Of a stretch of 64,000 nt of DNA, positions 49,660-59,143 are shown in pieces (the stretch's first letter is position 1; every line of letters begins with the position of its first letter). The stretch spans positions 124,001 to 188,000 of the forward strand of contig NZ_FNDR01000010.1 of the NCBI RefSeq assembly GCF_900099805.1, given 5' to 3'. The stretch is from Variovorax sp. OV700. Its GTDB lineage: Bacteria; Pseudomonadota; Gammaproteobacteria; Burkholderiales; Burkholderiaceae_C. The notes beneath the pieces were generated by a model. The model was not told where the DNA came from. It was given only the letters and a program-made list of their open reading frames with translations, and did not search any database. The position numbers and the translations under genes are program-made.

Positions 49660-50139
49660 ATGGCCAATTTCACGAACACTGCCGACACCGCCACCACCGA
49701 AGACGTGGTCAAGGTGCTGAACGATCTACTCGAAACCTCGCGCGACGGCGAATACGGCTTCCGTGTTTGCGCCGAGGAGGTCGACTCGCCGCAGCTCAAG
49801 CAGGTCTTCCAGAGCCGCTCGGCCGATTGCGCCAAGGCGGCGGGAGAACTGGTCCAGCTCATCAGTCGTTTCGGCGGTTCGCCCGACGAAGGCGGCACGG
49901 TGACCGGCGCCATGCACCGCGGCTGGGTGCACGTGAAGGGCGCGGTGGGCGCCAACAGCGCGCACTCGATGCTCGAAGAGTGCGAGCGCGGCGAAGACAC
50001 TGCGGTGGCGCGCTATCGCAAGGCGCTCAAGGCCGATCTGCCGGCCGACGTGCGCGCACTGATTCAGCAGCAGGCCGATGGTGCCAAGCGCAACCACGAC
50101 CAGATCAAGCAACTGCGCGATCAGATGAAGAAGTCGTGA
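49660..50139 (+). CDS. DUF2383 (PA2169-family) four-helix protein
   Basis: 159 residues, ferritin-like four-helix DUF2383 domain of the PA2169 family (VLNDLLETSRDGEYGFRVCA, VDSPQLKQVFQSRSADCAKA, ECERGEDTAVARYRKAL). Function is unknown; the fold is common in stress-related proteins, and the conserved acidic positions might bind metal, but this is not established. ATG 49660 follows gaaggagtcatgac. It is convergent with gluconokinase, 4 bases apart, and no T6SS link is visible. Confidence 0.88.
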   Translation: MANFTNTADTATTEDVVKVLNDLLETSRDGEYGFRVCAEEVDSPQLKQVFQSRSADCAKAAGELVQLISRFGGSPDEGGTVTGAMHRGWVHVKGAVGANSAHSMLEECERGEDTAVARYRKALKADLPADVRALIQQQADGAKRNHDQIKQLRDQMKKS

Positions 50140-50143
50140 TCGC

Positions 50144-50671
50144 CTATGTCACCACGGAGGAGGGGTGGCTCCGTGGTGAATGGTCTTCGAGCCAGCAAAG
50201 GACGGCCTCGCACTGCTCCGCGACCGCCCAGGTCGCGTCGATCCGCAGCACGCCGGGTTCGCCGACGGGGGACTCCAGTGCCGCGAACTGGCTGTCCACC
50301 AAGCTGGCAGGAAACCAATGTGCGGATCGCCCCGCCACGCGTGCGCGTGCTTCCTCCGGCGCGATGTCGAGGTAGACGATTTTCAGCGAGGGCTCCGCCG
50401 CCCGCAACCGGTCGCGGTAGCGGCGCTTGAGAGCGGAGCAGGTGAAGACCACGTGGCTTTCGGATGCCGCCACGAGCGTGCCGAGCCGGTCGAGCCAAGG
50501 CGCGCGGTCCTCATCATCCAGTGCGATGCCGCGGCGCATCTTCTCCTGGCACCGAGGCAGGTGATAGTCGTCGCCCTCGATCATCGAGGCGCCAAGGGCT
50601 CGGGCGAGCGCGGCCGCGGTGGATGATTTGCCGCACCCCGAAACACCCATTACCAGCAGCTTGTGGGTCAT
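50144..50671 (-). CDS. gntK: gluconokinase
   Basis: Gluconokinase of the GntK type, 175 residues, phosphorylating D-gluconate to 6-phosphogluconate. The P-loop VMGVSGCGKSS, the substrate region EGDDYHLPRCQEKM and the C-terminal HWFPASLVDSQFAALE are diagnostic of the family. The ATG at 50671 is the family start; the frame continues upstream without similarity. No gluconate transporter or regulator is in the window. The gene is convergent with the DUF2383 gene. Confidence 0.93.
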   Translation of the reverse strand: MTHKLLVMGVSGCGKSSTAAALARALGASMIEGDDYHLPRCQEKMRRGIALDDEDRAPWLDRLGTLVAASESHVVFTCSALKRRYRDRLRAAEPSLKIVYLDIAPEEARARVAGRSAHWFPASLVDSQFAALESPVGEPGVLRIDATWAVAEQCEAVLCWLEDHSPRSHPSSVVT

Positions 50672-51008
50672 CGTCCGGGAGGCTGGAAGATGTGCCCGGC
50701 CATCGCCTTCGACCGCATCGGCAATTACGGGAACGGTGGCGCGAGCGGCCTGCGTGGGAGGGCTTGTCAATGTGTCTCCTGCTCGATCGTGATTCGGCGC
50801 ACGCGGACGCCAAGCAGAACCGGAAGTTACGCAAGAGGCGGCCACAACACAAAGACGGGATCGGTCTGGACCTATAGGGAAACGTTATGTTGCGTGGTCC
50901 CCATAAGGAAATGCGTCACCCCTAGAGCAAGGCCGTCTTTGCGCCGAGGTCGAGACGATCCTACCGTTGGGCCACTGACATCGAGACCACCACCGAAGAG
51001 GAAGTCAC
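50672..51008. other. 337 bp intergenic region without a supported gene
   Basis: Between divergent gntK and the aminotransferase. I see no convincing ORF and no strong promoter. A tRNA D-arm-like string on the minus strand near 50960-50985 was considered and rejected. gaggaag lies just before the aminotransferase GTG. Confidence 0.5.
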
Positions 51009-52217
51009 GTGAGCCCGTCCCGCATTTCCAGGCGCATCCGACGCATCAAGCCCTCCCCCAGCAGCGCCGCCGCGGACCGGTTCGCCGAACTGCGCAGGGC
51101 GGGCAAGGACATCATCAACCTTGCCATCGGCGAGCCTGACTTCGACACGCCCGCCCACATCCGTGAGGCAGGCTGCAACGCCATCAAACGCGGCGAGACG
51201 CGCTACACACCCGTTGCCGGCACGCTGGCCCTGCGCGAAGCCATCGCAGCCAAGCTCCAGCGCGAGAACGGCCTGAGCTACAGCCCGCGCGAGATCATCG
51301 TCACGGTCGGCGCCAAGCATGCGCTGTTCAACGCGCTGTCGGTGACGGTGGAGGAGGGGCACGAGGTGATCGTGCCGGCACCGTATTGGGTGTCGTATCC
51401 CGACATGGTGCTGGCCTGCGATGGCACTCCGGTCACCGTCACCTGCAAGGAAGAAGACGATTTCCGGCTGACGCCCGAGGCGCTCGAGGCGGCCATCACG
51501 CCGGCCACGCGCTGGCTGGTCTTCAACTCGCCCACCAATCCCACGGGCACGACCTACACCGCCGGGCAACTGCGCGCGCTGGCCGACGTGCTGATGCGCC
51601 ACCCCCAGGTCATGGTGCTGACCGACGACATCTACGAGCACATCCGCTTCACCGATGCGGCGCCGCCCCACTTGCTGGCCATCGAGCCCGGCCTGCGCGA
51701 TCGCACGCTGGTGGTGAACGGCGTGTCGAAGACCTACGCGATGACGGGCTGGCGCATCGGCTATGCGGCCGGCCCCGCGGACATCATCGCGGCGCTGGAC
51801 ATGCTGCAGTCGCAGTCGACCAGCGGCGCGTCGTCGATGAGCCAGGCCGCGGCCGTGGCGGCCCTGAACAGCGACGCGGCCTTTCTCCCCGACTGGGTTG
51901 CCACCTACAGGCAGCGCCGCGACACCGCGACCCGGCTGCTCAACGACATCCCGGGCATTCGCGCCCGTGCACCGGGCGGCGCGTTCTATCTCTACCCCCA
52001 CTGCGGTGGACTGATCGGCAAGCGAACCCCTGAGGGCAAGACGCTGGAGACCGACAACGACGTCGTGATCTACCTGCTCGAGGCAGGTGGCGTCATGGTG
52101 CTGGCGGGCACGGCGTACGGGGTGTCGCCCTACTTCCGCATGTCGACGGCCACCAGCATCGAGAAGATCGAGGAGGGGTGCCGGCGCATCGCTTCTGCAG
52201 TGGCGAAGCTTGCCTGA
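51009..52217 (+). CDS. class I/II PLP-dependent aminotransferase (aspartate aminotransferase-like)
   Basis: About 402 residues of fold-type I. The N-terminal segment INLAIGEPDFDTPAHI, the substrate loop NSPTNPTGTTYT and the Schiff-base region VNGVSKTYAMTGWRIGY (Lys) are all present, as is the C-terminal YFRMSTATSIEKIEEGCRRI. Start GTG 51009 follows gaggaagtcac; no better in-frame start exists. It stands 5' of the branched-chain-type transporter, separated by a LysR-type palindrome. It may deaminate an amino acid taken up by that transporter; the substrate is not predictable. Confidence 0.93.
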   Translation: MSPSRISRRIRRIKPSPSSAAADRFAELRRAGKDIINLAIGEPDFDTPAHIREAGCNAIKRGETRYTPVAGTLALREAIAAKLQRENGLSYSPREIIVTVGAKHALFNALSVTVEEGHEVIVPAPYWVSYPDMVLACDGTPVTVTCKEEDDFRLTPEALEAAITPATRWLVFNSPTNPTGTTYTAGQLRALADVLMRHPQVMVLTDDIYEHIRFTDAAPPHLLAIEPGLRDRTLVVNGVSKTYAMTGWRIGYAAGPADIIAALDMLQSQSTSGASSMSQAAAVAALNSDAAFLPDWVATYRQRRDTATRLLNDIPGIRARAPGGAFYLYPHCGGLIGKRTPEGKTLETDNDVVIYLLEAGGVMVLAGTAYGVSPYFRMSTATSIEKIEEGCRRIASAVAKLA

Positions 52218-52232
52218 TCTGCGGTCTGCGGG

Positions 52233-52264
52233 CCTTGCCTATCAAGAATGCTTATAGGCGAAGG
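52233..52264. promoter_or_regulatory. palindromic LysR-type operator candidate before the transporter operon
   Basis: ccttgcctat (52233-52242) and ataggcgaagg (52254-52264) flank caagaatgctt, together forming a stem with one bulge. Read on the minus strand it contains TATAAGCATTCTTGATA, with the T-N11-A pattern of LysR-type sites. Two LysR genes lie at the operon's far end. It could also act as an intercistronic terminator for the aminotransferase, but no T tract follows. Confidence 0.5.
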
Positions 52265-52338
52265 TCCATAACGTATTGGCCACCGGAACCACCCGTTCCT
52301 ACCATTCCTTCAACCCTTCCATGACTCGGAGAAAAGCA

Positions 52339-53541
52339 ATGAGCTACCCCACGAATTCGAGATTGCGCGGCGCGGCCCTGGTGGCCATTGCCGCGATCGC
52401 CGGCTTCTGCACATTGGCCCCCGCCAGTGCGCAGACCGACACCTTCAAGATCGGTGTCATCGCGCCCATGAGCGGCCCCAATGCCCGTTACGGCGCCTTC
52501 GCGAACAAGGGCGCGGCGCTCGCTGCCAAGGAAATCAACGCCGCCGGCGGCGTGCTCGGCAAGCAGATCGAGCTCGTGAGCGGGGACAGCCAGTGCGTGC
52601 CGGCGGAAGGCGTCGCCGCCACGCAGCGCATGATCAGCCTCGAGAAAACGCCGGTGATCATCGGCGACGTCTGCAGTTCGGTCACGCTGGCGATGCAGCC
52701 GCTGGCCGAGGAGTCGAAGGTGCTGCTCGTGAACGCGGCCTCGTCGAACCCCGACATCACCTACAAGGCCGGCGTGGGCGGCTTCAAGTGGACCTTCCGC
52801 AACTACCCGACTGACGAGGTGCGCGCCGCGACGGTGCTGGAGTACGCGTCGAAGACCAAGGGCTTCAAGAAGTTCGCTGTGCTCTCGGTCGACAGCGACT
52901 ACGGCCGCGGCGCCATCAAGTTCACCAAGCGCTACCTGCCGAAGTACGAAGGCGCCGAGATCCTGAGCGAGGACTATTACAAGGATTCGGAGACCGACTT
53001 CCGCTCCGTGCTGAGCAAGATCCGCCGCTCGGGCGCGCAGGCCATCTTCCTCTACGGTCAGGCCGACACCACCCCGATCATCGCCCGCCAGATGCTCGAG
53101 CTCGGGCTGGCCGGCAAGGTCGCGCTGGTCGGCAACGGCGAGTTCAACACCAAGGAAACCATTGCCGCCGCGCCGAAGGTCATGAACGGCGCGGTCGAGG
53201 CCGCCGCGTGGCTGCCCGAGGTGCCGGCGCCGCGCAGCCTCAAGTTCGTCGAGGACTACAAGAAGGCCAACGGCGGCGAGATGCCGAACAACCATGCCTA
53301 CACGCACTACGACACCCTGAACCTCGTCGTGGCCGCCATCAAGAACGCCAACAGCCTCAAGGCCGAGGACATCCGCAACGCGATGGCGAAGATCAAGTAC
53401 GACAGCCCCATGGGCGTGGTGACCTTCGACGACCACAACCAGGCGATCATGCCCATGGTGCTGCTCGAGATCACCGACGGCAAGCCGGCCATCAAGGGAA
53501 TGATCGCGACCAAGGTCGACTACGCGGCCGGCGCGAAGTGA
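52339..53541 (+). CDS. branched-chain amino acid-type ABC transporter, substrate-binding protein
   Basis: Periplasmic binding protein of the LivK/HAAT family, about 400 residues, with a cleavable signal (RGAALVAIAAIAGFCTLAPASA). Core motifs include FKIGVIAPMSGPNARYGAFA, INAAGGVLGKQIELV and SVDSDYGRGAIKF. ATG 52339 was chosen because ggag at 52328-52331 is 7 bases upstream; ATG 52321 is an alternative. Ligand unknown; given the genes downstream, a hydantoin- or amide-type compound is as plausible as an amino acid. It is first of the transporter operon. Confidence 0.95.
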   Translation: MSYPTNSRLRGAALVAIAAIAGFCTLAPASAQTDTFKIGVIAPMSGPNARYGAFANKGAALAAKEINAAGGVLGKQIELVSGDSQCVPAEGVAATQRMISLEKTPVIIGDVCSSVTLAMQPLAEESKVLLVNAASSNPDITYKAGVGGFKWTFRNYPTDEVRAATVLEYASKTKGFKKFAVLSVDSDYGRGAIKFTKRYLPKYEGAEILSEDYYKDSETDFRSVLSKIRRSGAQAIFLYGQADTTPIIARQMLELGLAGKVALVGNGEFNTKETIAAAPKVMNGAVEAAAWLPEVPAPRSLKFVEDYKKANGGEMPNNHAYTHYDTLNLVVAAIKNANSLKAEDIRNAMAKIKYDSPMGVVTFDDHNQAIMPMVLLEITDGKPAIKGMIATKVDYAAGAK

Positions 53542-53575
53542 AGAAGAAGCACCTTCTGCGGCCTGCGAGAACACC

Positions 53576-54448
53576 GTGAGTTCCTTCCTTTTCGAACAGA
53601 TCGTCAACGGCATCATCACCGGGTCGGTCTACGCCCTGGTGGCCGCCGGCATGACGATGATCTTCGGCGTGCTGCGGGCCATCAACTTCGCCCACGGCGA
53701 GTACTACATGCTGGGCACCTTCGCGGCCTGGTGGGTCATGTCGAAGCTCGCGGCCGACTACAGCCTGGCCATCATCGGCGGCGTGGCAATCGTCAGCGTG
53801 ATCGCGGTGCTGATCGGACGCAGCGTGATGCAACGCCTCATCGGCCAACCGTTCCAGGCCGGCGTGCTGGCCACGCTGGGGCTTTCTCTCATCCTGCAGA
53901 ACGTGGTCATCCTGGCCTTCGGCGGCGGCTACAAGGTGTTCTCGGGCGGCTGGCTGGAGCCGATCGAACTCGGCGACTTCGGCATGTCGCAGCAGCGCGT
54001 GATCCTGGTTGTCGTCACTCTCGTGGTGTTCGCCGGGCTCGAATGGATGGTGCGCAGCACGCGCCTGGGCCGCTCGATCCGCGCGGTGTCGCAGAACATC
54101 GAGTGCTGCCAGGTCAACGGCATCGATGTCGAGCAGGTGGTGCGCCGCACCTTCCTGATCGGCGTGGCCATCGCGGCGCTTTCCGGCATCCTGACGGGGC
54201 CTATCAACGTGAGCATCTACGGCGGCATGGGCGAGTCGATCACGCTGAAGACCTTCGCCGTGATCGTCATGGGCGGCATGGGCAACGTGCGCGGCACTCT
54301 CATCGCGGGCTGCCTGCTGGGCGTCGTCGAGAGCCTCGTTGCCGGCTTCATCGGCCTGCAGTACCGCGACTCCGTCGGCTTCATCGTGCTTCTGCTCATG
54401 CTCATGTTCCGGCCGCACGGCCTGTTCAGCAGCAAGGCCCGCTTCTGA
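53576..54448 (+). CDS. branched-chain amino acid-type ABC transporter permease (LivH-like)
   Basis: 290 residues, many hydrophobic helices, LivH family (FGVLRAINFAHGEYYMLGTF near the N-terminus, VMGGMGNVRGTLIAGCLLGV at the conserved cytoplasmic loop). It forms the membrane channel with the LivM-like protein. GTG 53576 gives the family-typical N-terminus FLFEQIVNGIITGSVYALVA. It lies 34 bases after the binding-protein gene and 13 bases before the next permease. Confidence 0.95.
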   Translation: MSSFLFEQIVNGIITGSVYALVAAGMTMIFGVLRAINFAHGEYYMLGTFAAWWVMSKLAADYSLAIIGGVAIVSVIAVLIGRSVMQRLIGQPFQAGVLATLGLSLILQNVVILAFGGGYKVFSGGWLEPIELGDFGMSQQRVILVVVTLVVFAGLEWMVRSTRLGRSIRAVSQNIECCQVNGIDVEQVVRRTFLIGVAIAALSGILTGPINVSIYGGMGESITLKTFAVIVMGGMGNVRGTLIAGCLLGVVESLVAGFIGLQYRDSVGFIVLLLMLMFRPHGLFSSKARF

Positions 54449-54461
54449 AAGCGACAACTTC

Positions 54462-55496
54462 ATGAAACAGGCAATCTTGTCAACCACCACGCTGGACACG
54501 CCGCGCATGTCGGCCGCCCGGGTCGCCACGGTCAACTGGAGTGCGTGCGCCATCGGCGTCGTCGCGCTGCTTTGCGCGCCGCTCTTCCTCGGCGACTACT
54601 ACCTGCACGCGATGGTCCTCGCGATGATCTTCCTGCTGCCGGCGCTGGGGCTGAATCTCATCCTGGGCTACACGGGCATGCTGTCGCTCGCGCAGGGTGT
54701 GTTCTTCGGGCTCGGCGCATACGCGTCGGCCCTCATGTCGATCCACTTCGGCACGTCGTTCCTGGTGAACTTCCTGGTCGCGGGCCTGGTGGCCGGGCTG
54801 GTCGCGCTGCCGCTGGGCATTCCGGCGCTGCGGCTGCGCGACACCTCGTTCGTGATGTGCACGCTCGGCATGGTGGTCATCGCGCAGATGGTGTCGAAGA
54901 ACTGGATCGGCCTGACGCGCGGCGACATGGGACTGTCGGGCGTGGCCCGGCCGCGGCTGGGCTTTGGCGACTGGGTCTACACCGTGATCAAGGCGCCCGA
55001 GTACTTCTACCTGGTGCTCGTGCTGGCGGTGCTGGCGGTGGCGGCCTTCGTCGCGCTGATCCGTTCGCCCGCGGGCCGCTGCATGGTGGCCATTCGCGAC
55101 AACGAGACGCTGGCCGAATCGCTGGGCGTGCCGACCTGGACCTACAAGCTCCTGGTCTTCATGCTGAGCGCCGTCTTCGCGGGGCTCGGCGGCAGCCTCT
55201 ACGCGCATTTTTCGACGGTCGTGAGCCCGCTGGTCTTCCAGGCCTACTACTCCAACACCATCCTGATCATCGTGCTGGGCGGTGGCGTGGGAAAGGTGCC
55301 GGGCGCCATCATCGGCAGCTTCGTCTTCGTGGCGGTGTCCGAAGCGCTGCGCATCACGCCCGAGCTGCGCATGGTGATCTACGGCTTCGTGCTGCTGGGG
55401 CTGGTGTTCCTGTTCCCGCAAGGTCTGGCGCCGCTGTTCCAGCGTGCGGCGGAGCGCATTGCCGGTATCGGAAAGGGGCCACGCGATGTCCGCTGA
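54462..55496 (+). CDS. branched-chain amino acid-type ABC transporter permease (LivM-like)
   Basis: About 344 residues, LivM family (LPALGLNLILGYTGMLSLAQ and GVFFGLGAYASALMSIHFG in the N-terminal half, TWTYKLLVFMLSAVFAGLGG in the C-terminal half). ATG 54462 is preceded by the weak purine tract gaaagcgac. It ends 11 bases inside the following ATPase gene, a normal coupling for these operons. Confidence 0.95.
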   Translation: MKQAILSTTTLDTPRMSAARVATVNWSACAIGVVALLCAPLFLGDYYLHAMVLAMIFLLPALGLNLILGYTGMLSLAQGVFFGLGAYASALMSIHFGTSFLVNFLVAGLVAGLVALPLGIPALRLRDTSFVMCTLGMVVIAQMVSKNWIGLTRGDMGLSGVARPRLGFGDWVYTVIKAPEYFYLVLVLAVLAVAAFVALIRSPAGRCMVAIRDNETLAESLGVPTWTYKLLVFMLSAVFAGLGGSLYAHFSTVVSPLVFQAYYSNTILIIVLGGGVGKVPGAIIGSFVFVAVSEALRITPELRMVIYGFVLLGLVFLFPQGLAPLFQRAAERIAGIGKGPRDVR

Positions 55497-56256
55497 GTCC
55501 ATGCTGCGCATCGAAGGCCTGCGCAAGAACTACGGCGCCGTTGCGGCGCTCCAGGGCGTGGACATCGAAGTCCGCTGTGGCGAGGTGATGGGACTCATCG
55601 GCCCCAACGGCTCCGGCAAGTCGACCCTGTTCGACTGCTGCACCGGCCTGCAGCGCAGCGACGCGGGCCGCGTGCTGCTCAAGGGCGTCGACATCACCGG
55701 CTGGCCGATGAACCGCATCGCCCGCGAGGGCCGCTTCCTGCGCAGCTTCCAGAAGACGGTGGTCTTCCCGACGCTGGACTCCGAGGAGAACCTGGTGCTG
55801 GCCGGACAGATGTCGCGCTTTCCGAACGTGCTGTCAACCTTCTGGGTCGGGCCGTCGGCCAGGAAGCGCATCCAGGCCCTGCGCGAACGCGCGAAGGAAC
55901 TGATCGAGGTGACGGGACTGGCGCGCGTGGCGCACCTGCCGGCCGGCAACATGTCCGGCGGGCAGCAGAAACTGCTGCAGTTCGCGTCGATGCTGATGCC
56001 CGAACCCGAGTTGATCCTGCTGGACGAGCCGTTGGCGGGCATCAACCCCGTGCTCATCGAGAAGGTCATCCAGTGCATCGAGCACGCGAATAAGGAGCTC
56101 GGCGTGACCTTCGTGGTGATCGAGCACAACACCGACGTGCTGATGAACCTCAGCCACCGCGTGGTCGTGCTGCACCAGGGCGCCAAGCTCGCCGATGCCA
56201 CGCCGGAAGAAGTGGTTCGCAACCCGGAGGTCATCGAGGCCTACCTCGGCGGCTGA
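55486..56256 (+). CDS. ABC transporter ATPase (LivG-like)
   Basis: About 256 residues. Walker A GPNGSGKST, signature NMSGGQQKLLQF, Walker B LILLDEPLAGI and the switch His in VIEHNTDVLM are intact. The C-terminal ATPEEVVRNPEVIEAYLGG is the LivG-type tail. ATG 55486 overlaps the permease stop by 11 bases. Confidence 0.95.
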   Translation: MSAESMLRIEGLRKNYGAVAALQGVDIEVRCGEVMGLIGPNGSGKSTLFDCCTGLQRSDAGRVLLKGVDITGWPMNRIAREGRFLRSFQKTVVFPTLDSEENLVLAGQMSRFPNVLSTFWVGPSARKRIQALRERAKELIEVTGLARVAHLPAGNMSGGQQKLLQFASMLMPEPELILLDEPLAGINPVLIEKVIQCIEHANKELGVTFVVIEHNTDVLMNLSHRVVVLHQGAKLADATPEEVVRNPEVIEAYLGG

Positions 56257-56273
56257 CACGAAAGAACAGCATC

Positions 56274-57002
56274 ATGGAACTCGAAATCGACAACCTCCGT
56301 GCCGGCTACGGCCACCTGGACATCCTGCACGGCGTGGACCTGAAGATCAGGCATGGCGAATTCGTCACGCTGCTGGGCCCGAACGGGGCCGGCAAGTCGA
56401 CGCTGCTGAAGTCGCTCTTCGGCATGACCACCCACAAGGGCGGCGCGATCCGCTGGAAGGGCAAGGACATCGCGGGCCTGCGCCCGCAGGCGATGCTCGG
56501 CCACGGCATTGCCTACGTGCCGCAAGGTCGCTGCAACTTCCAGCTGATGTCCATCGACGAGAACCTCGAGATGGCGGCCTACACCATCAAGGACGGCGAC
56601 TTGAAGGGCGAGCGCGAGTACGTCTACGACCTCTTCCCGATCCTGCGCAAGCGCCGCAACGAGCTCGCCGGCAACATGTCCGGCGGCGAGCAGCAGCTGC
56701 TCGAGATGGCGATGGCCGTGCTGCGCCGCCCCGAGATCCTGCTGGTGGACGAGCCCTCGGTCGGCCTCTCGCCGCAGGCCATCACGCTGGTCTTCAACGA
56801 ACTCAAGCGCCTGCACAAGGGCGGCCGAACCATTCTGCTGGTCGAACAGAACACCCGCAAGGCCATGGAGGCCGCGGAGCGCGCCGTGGTTCTGCGCCTC
56901 GGCAAGGTCATCTGGGACAGCCCGGTCGGGGCACTGAGTACTGCCGATCTGGGCGAACTGTTCATGACGGGCAAGCGCGCATCTGACGCGGCCACGGCCT
57001 GA
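56274..57002 (+). CDS. ABC transporter ATPase (LivF-like)
   Basis: 242 residues. Walker A GPNGAGKSTLLKSLFG, signature NMSGGEQQLLEMAMA, Walker B ILLVDEPSVGLSP and the switch His position replaced by Gln (LLVEQNTRKA), as is normal for LivF. It pairs with the LivG-like ATPase 17 bases upstream. ATG 56274. Confidence 0.95.
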   Translation: MELEIDNLRAGYGHLDILHGVDLKIRHGEFVTLLGPNGAGKSTLLKSLFGMTTHKGGAIRWKGKDIAGLRPQAMLGHGIAYVPQGRCNFQLMSIDENLEMAAYTIKDGDLKGEREYVYDLFPILRKRRNELAGNMSGGEQQLLEMAMAVLRRPEILLVDEPSVGLSPQAITLVFNELKRLHKGGRTILLVEQNTRKAMEAAERAVVLRLGKVIWDSPVGALSTADLGELFMTGKRASDAATA

Positions 57003-57040
57003 GCACACACCTCAACCGAACATTCAAGGAGCTGAAAGGC

Positions 57041-59131
57041 ATGAAACTGGCATTTGACACGGGTGGCACGTTCACCGACTTCGCGATGACGGAGGATGAC
57101 GGCACCATCCTTCTGCACAAGGTCCTGAGCACGCCCGATGCGCCCGCGCGCGCCGTGCTCCAGGGCGTGGACGAGCTGCTGGGCAAGGTGCGGTCCCGCA
57201 ACGGGGGCAAAGCCACGGGCAACGGCCAGCTGCAGATCCTTGGCGCGACCACGGTCGTGACCAACGCGGTGCTGGAGCGCCGCGGCGTCCACACCGCCTT
57301 CATCACCACCGACGGCTTCCAGGACATGCTGCGCATTCGCACGGAAGGGCGCTACGACCTCTACGACCTGCGCATCCAGTACCCCGAGCCGCTGGTGTCG
57401 CGCGAGCTGTGCTTCGGCGTGGATGAGCGCATTGCCGCGGACGGCACGGTGATCAAGGCGCTCGACGAAGACGGCGTGCGCACCATCGCCCGCGTGCTGC
57501 TCGACAAGAAGGTGGAGTCGGTGGCCGTGTGCCTGCTGCACGCCTACAAGTACGCGCAGCACGAGCGGCGCGTGGCCGAGATCCTGGCCGAGGTCGCGCC
57601 GGGAATCTCCGTCTCGCTCTCTTCGACGGTTTGCCCCGAAGTCCGCGAATACGACCGCGCCTCGACCACCGTCGTCAACGCCTACACCCGGCCGATGATG
57701 GTCGGGCACGTGAGCCACCTCGAGCGCGAGCTGTCGCAACGCGGTGTCGAAGGACAACTGCTCTGGATGACGTCGAGCGGCGGCGTGGTGCCGAGCTCGT
57801 CGGCCTCGCGCACGCCGGTGCGCTTGATCGAGTCGGGGCCCGCGGCGGGCGCCGTGGCCGCCGCGGACTATGCGCGCCAGGCCGGCGAGTCGAGCGTGCT
57901 GTCGTTCGACATGGGCGGCACGACCGCCAAGCTTTGCCTGATCCCGAACGGCCAGCCGATGGTGGCCAACGACCTCGAAGTGGCCCGCCACGAGCGCTTT
58001 CGCAAGGGCAGCGGCTTCCCGCTCAAGATCCAGTCGATCCACATGATCGAGATCGGCGCGGGCGGCGGCAGCATCGCAGCGCGCAACAAGCTCGGCCTGC
58101 TGGGCGTGGGGCCGCGCAGCGCCGCCGCCGCGCCGGGGCCGGCCTGCTATGGGCGCGGCGGCACGGAACCGACGGTCACCGATGCCGACCTGCTGCTGGG
58201 CTACCTGAACGAGAACTCCTTCCTGGGCGGCGATTTCGCGCTCGACAAGCCCGCCGCCGAATCGGCGATGGCACGGCTCGCGAAGGAGCTCGGCATTTCG
58301 CTCGAGCGCTGCGCCTGGGGCATTCACGACATGGTCAACGAGAGCATGGCCGAGGCTGCCTCGATGCAGGCCACCGACAGCGGCGTCGACCCGCGCGCCT
58401 TGCCGCTGATCGCCTTTGGCGGCGCCGGACCGGTGCATGCCTACGGCGTGGCCCGCAAGCTGGGCATTCGCAAGGTGATCTGTCCGCTGGGCGCCGGCGT
58501 CACCTCGGCCATCGGGCTGCTGGGCGCGCCGGTGGCGGCGGACCTGTCGGCCAGCCTGCCGATGCGCATCTCGGCCTGGAACCCCAGCGCGGTGAACGTG
58601 GTCAAGGCCACGCTCGCGGACCAGGGGCGCGAAGTGGTGCTGGCGAGCAAGGTGCCGGTGGACCACATCAGCTACTCGTACACCGTGGACATGCGCCACG
58701 TGGGCCAGGGCTACGAGATCTCGGTGCCGCTGCCGGAGCTGGATCCGGCGGACCCGAAGTTCGTCGAGGAACTGCTGGCCCGCTTCCATGCCAACTACGT
58801 GGCCCTGTACGGCCGCGCCGTCAGCGGCACCGACGCGGAGGTCATCACCTGGCGCGTGCGTGCCAGCGGGCCGAAGGCGCCGGTCTCGCTCGCCAGCCTG
58901 CGTGGTGAATCGAGCACGGCGCGCGATGCACGCAAGGGCACGCGGCCGGTCTTCTTTTCCGAACTCGGCAAGTACGTCGACACGCCGGTCTACGACCACT
59001 ACGCGCTGGTGCCCGGCGTTCCGGTCGAGGGTCCCGCCATCATCGAGCAGCGCGAATCGACCGTGGTGATGGGGCCCAACGCCAGCGCCTCGCTCGACGC
59101 CCAACACAACCTGATCATGCTTTTGTCCTGA
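57041..59131 (+). CDS. hyuA: hydantoinase/oxoprolinase family protein, subunit A (HyuA-like)
   Basis: 696 residues, HyuA/N-methylhydantoinase A family, with an acetate/sugar-kinase-like fold; with HyuB it hydrolyses hydantoin- or oxoproline-type rings using ATP. Visible motifs are the N-terminal FDTGGTFTDFAMT, the glycine-rich LSFDMGGTTAKLCLI and the C-terminal GPAIIEQRESTVVMGPN. ATG 57041 follows aaggagctgaaaggc. HyuB starts 12 bases after the stop. The substrate is not predictable; neither a racemase nor a carbamoylase gene is visible. Confidence 0.92.
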   Translation: MKLAFDTGGTFTDFAMTEDDGTILLHKVLSTPDAPARAVLQGVDELLGKVRSRNGGKATGNGQLQILGATTVVTNAVLERRGVHTAFITTDGFQDMLRIRTEGRYDLYDLRIQYPEPLVSRELCFGVDERIAADGTVIKALDEDGVRTIARVLLDKKVESVAVCLLHAYKYAQHERRVAEILAEVAPGISVSLSSTVCPEVREYDRASTTVVNAYTRPMMVGHVSHLERELSQRGVEGQLLWMTSSGGVVPSSSASRTPVRLIESGPAAGAVAAADYARQAGESSVLSFDMGGTTAKLCLIPNGQPMVANDLEVARHERFRKGSGFPLKIQSIHMIEIGAGGGSIAARNKLGLLGVGPRSAAAAPGPACYGRGGTEPTVTDADLLLGYLNENSFLGGDFALDKPAAESAMARLAKELGISLERCAWGIHDMVNESMAEAASMQATDSGVDPRALPLIAFGGAGPVHAYGVARKLGIRKVICPLGAGVTSAIGLLGAPVAADLSASLPMRISAWNPSAVNVVKATLADQGREVVLASKVPVDHISYSYTVDMRHVGQGYEISVPLPELDPADPKFVEELLARFHANYVALYGRAVSGTDAEVITWRVRASGPKAPVSLASLRGESSTARDARKGTRPVFFSELGKYVDTPVYDHYALVPGVPVEGPAIIEQRESTVVMGPNASASLDAQHNLIMLLS

Positions 59132-59143
59132 GGTCTTCTTGCC

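Noticed and set aside
50950..50990. tRNA-like string on the minus strand (ggcccaacggtagg)
   Set aside because: Resembles a tRNA D-arm, but no acceptor pairing, anticodon stem or GTTCGAATC-type T-loop follows.
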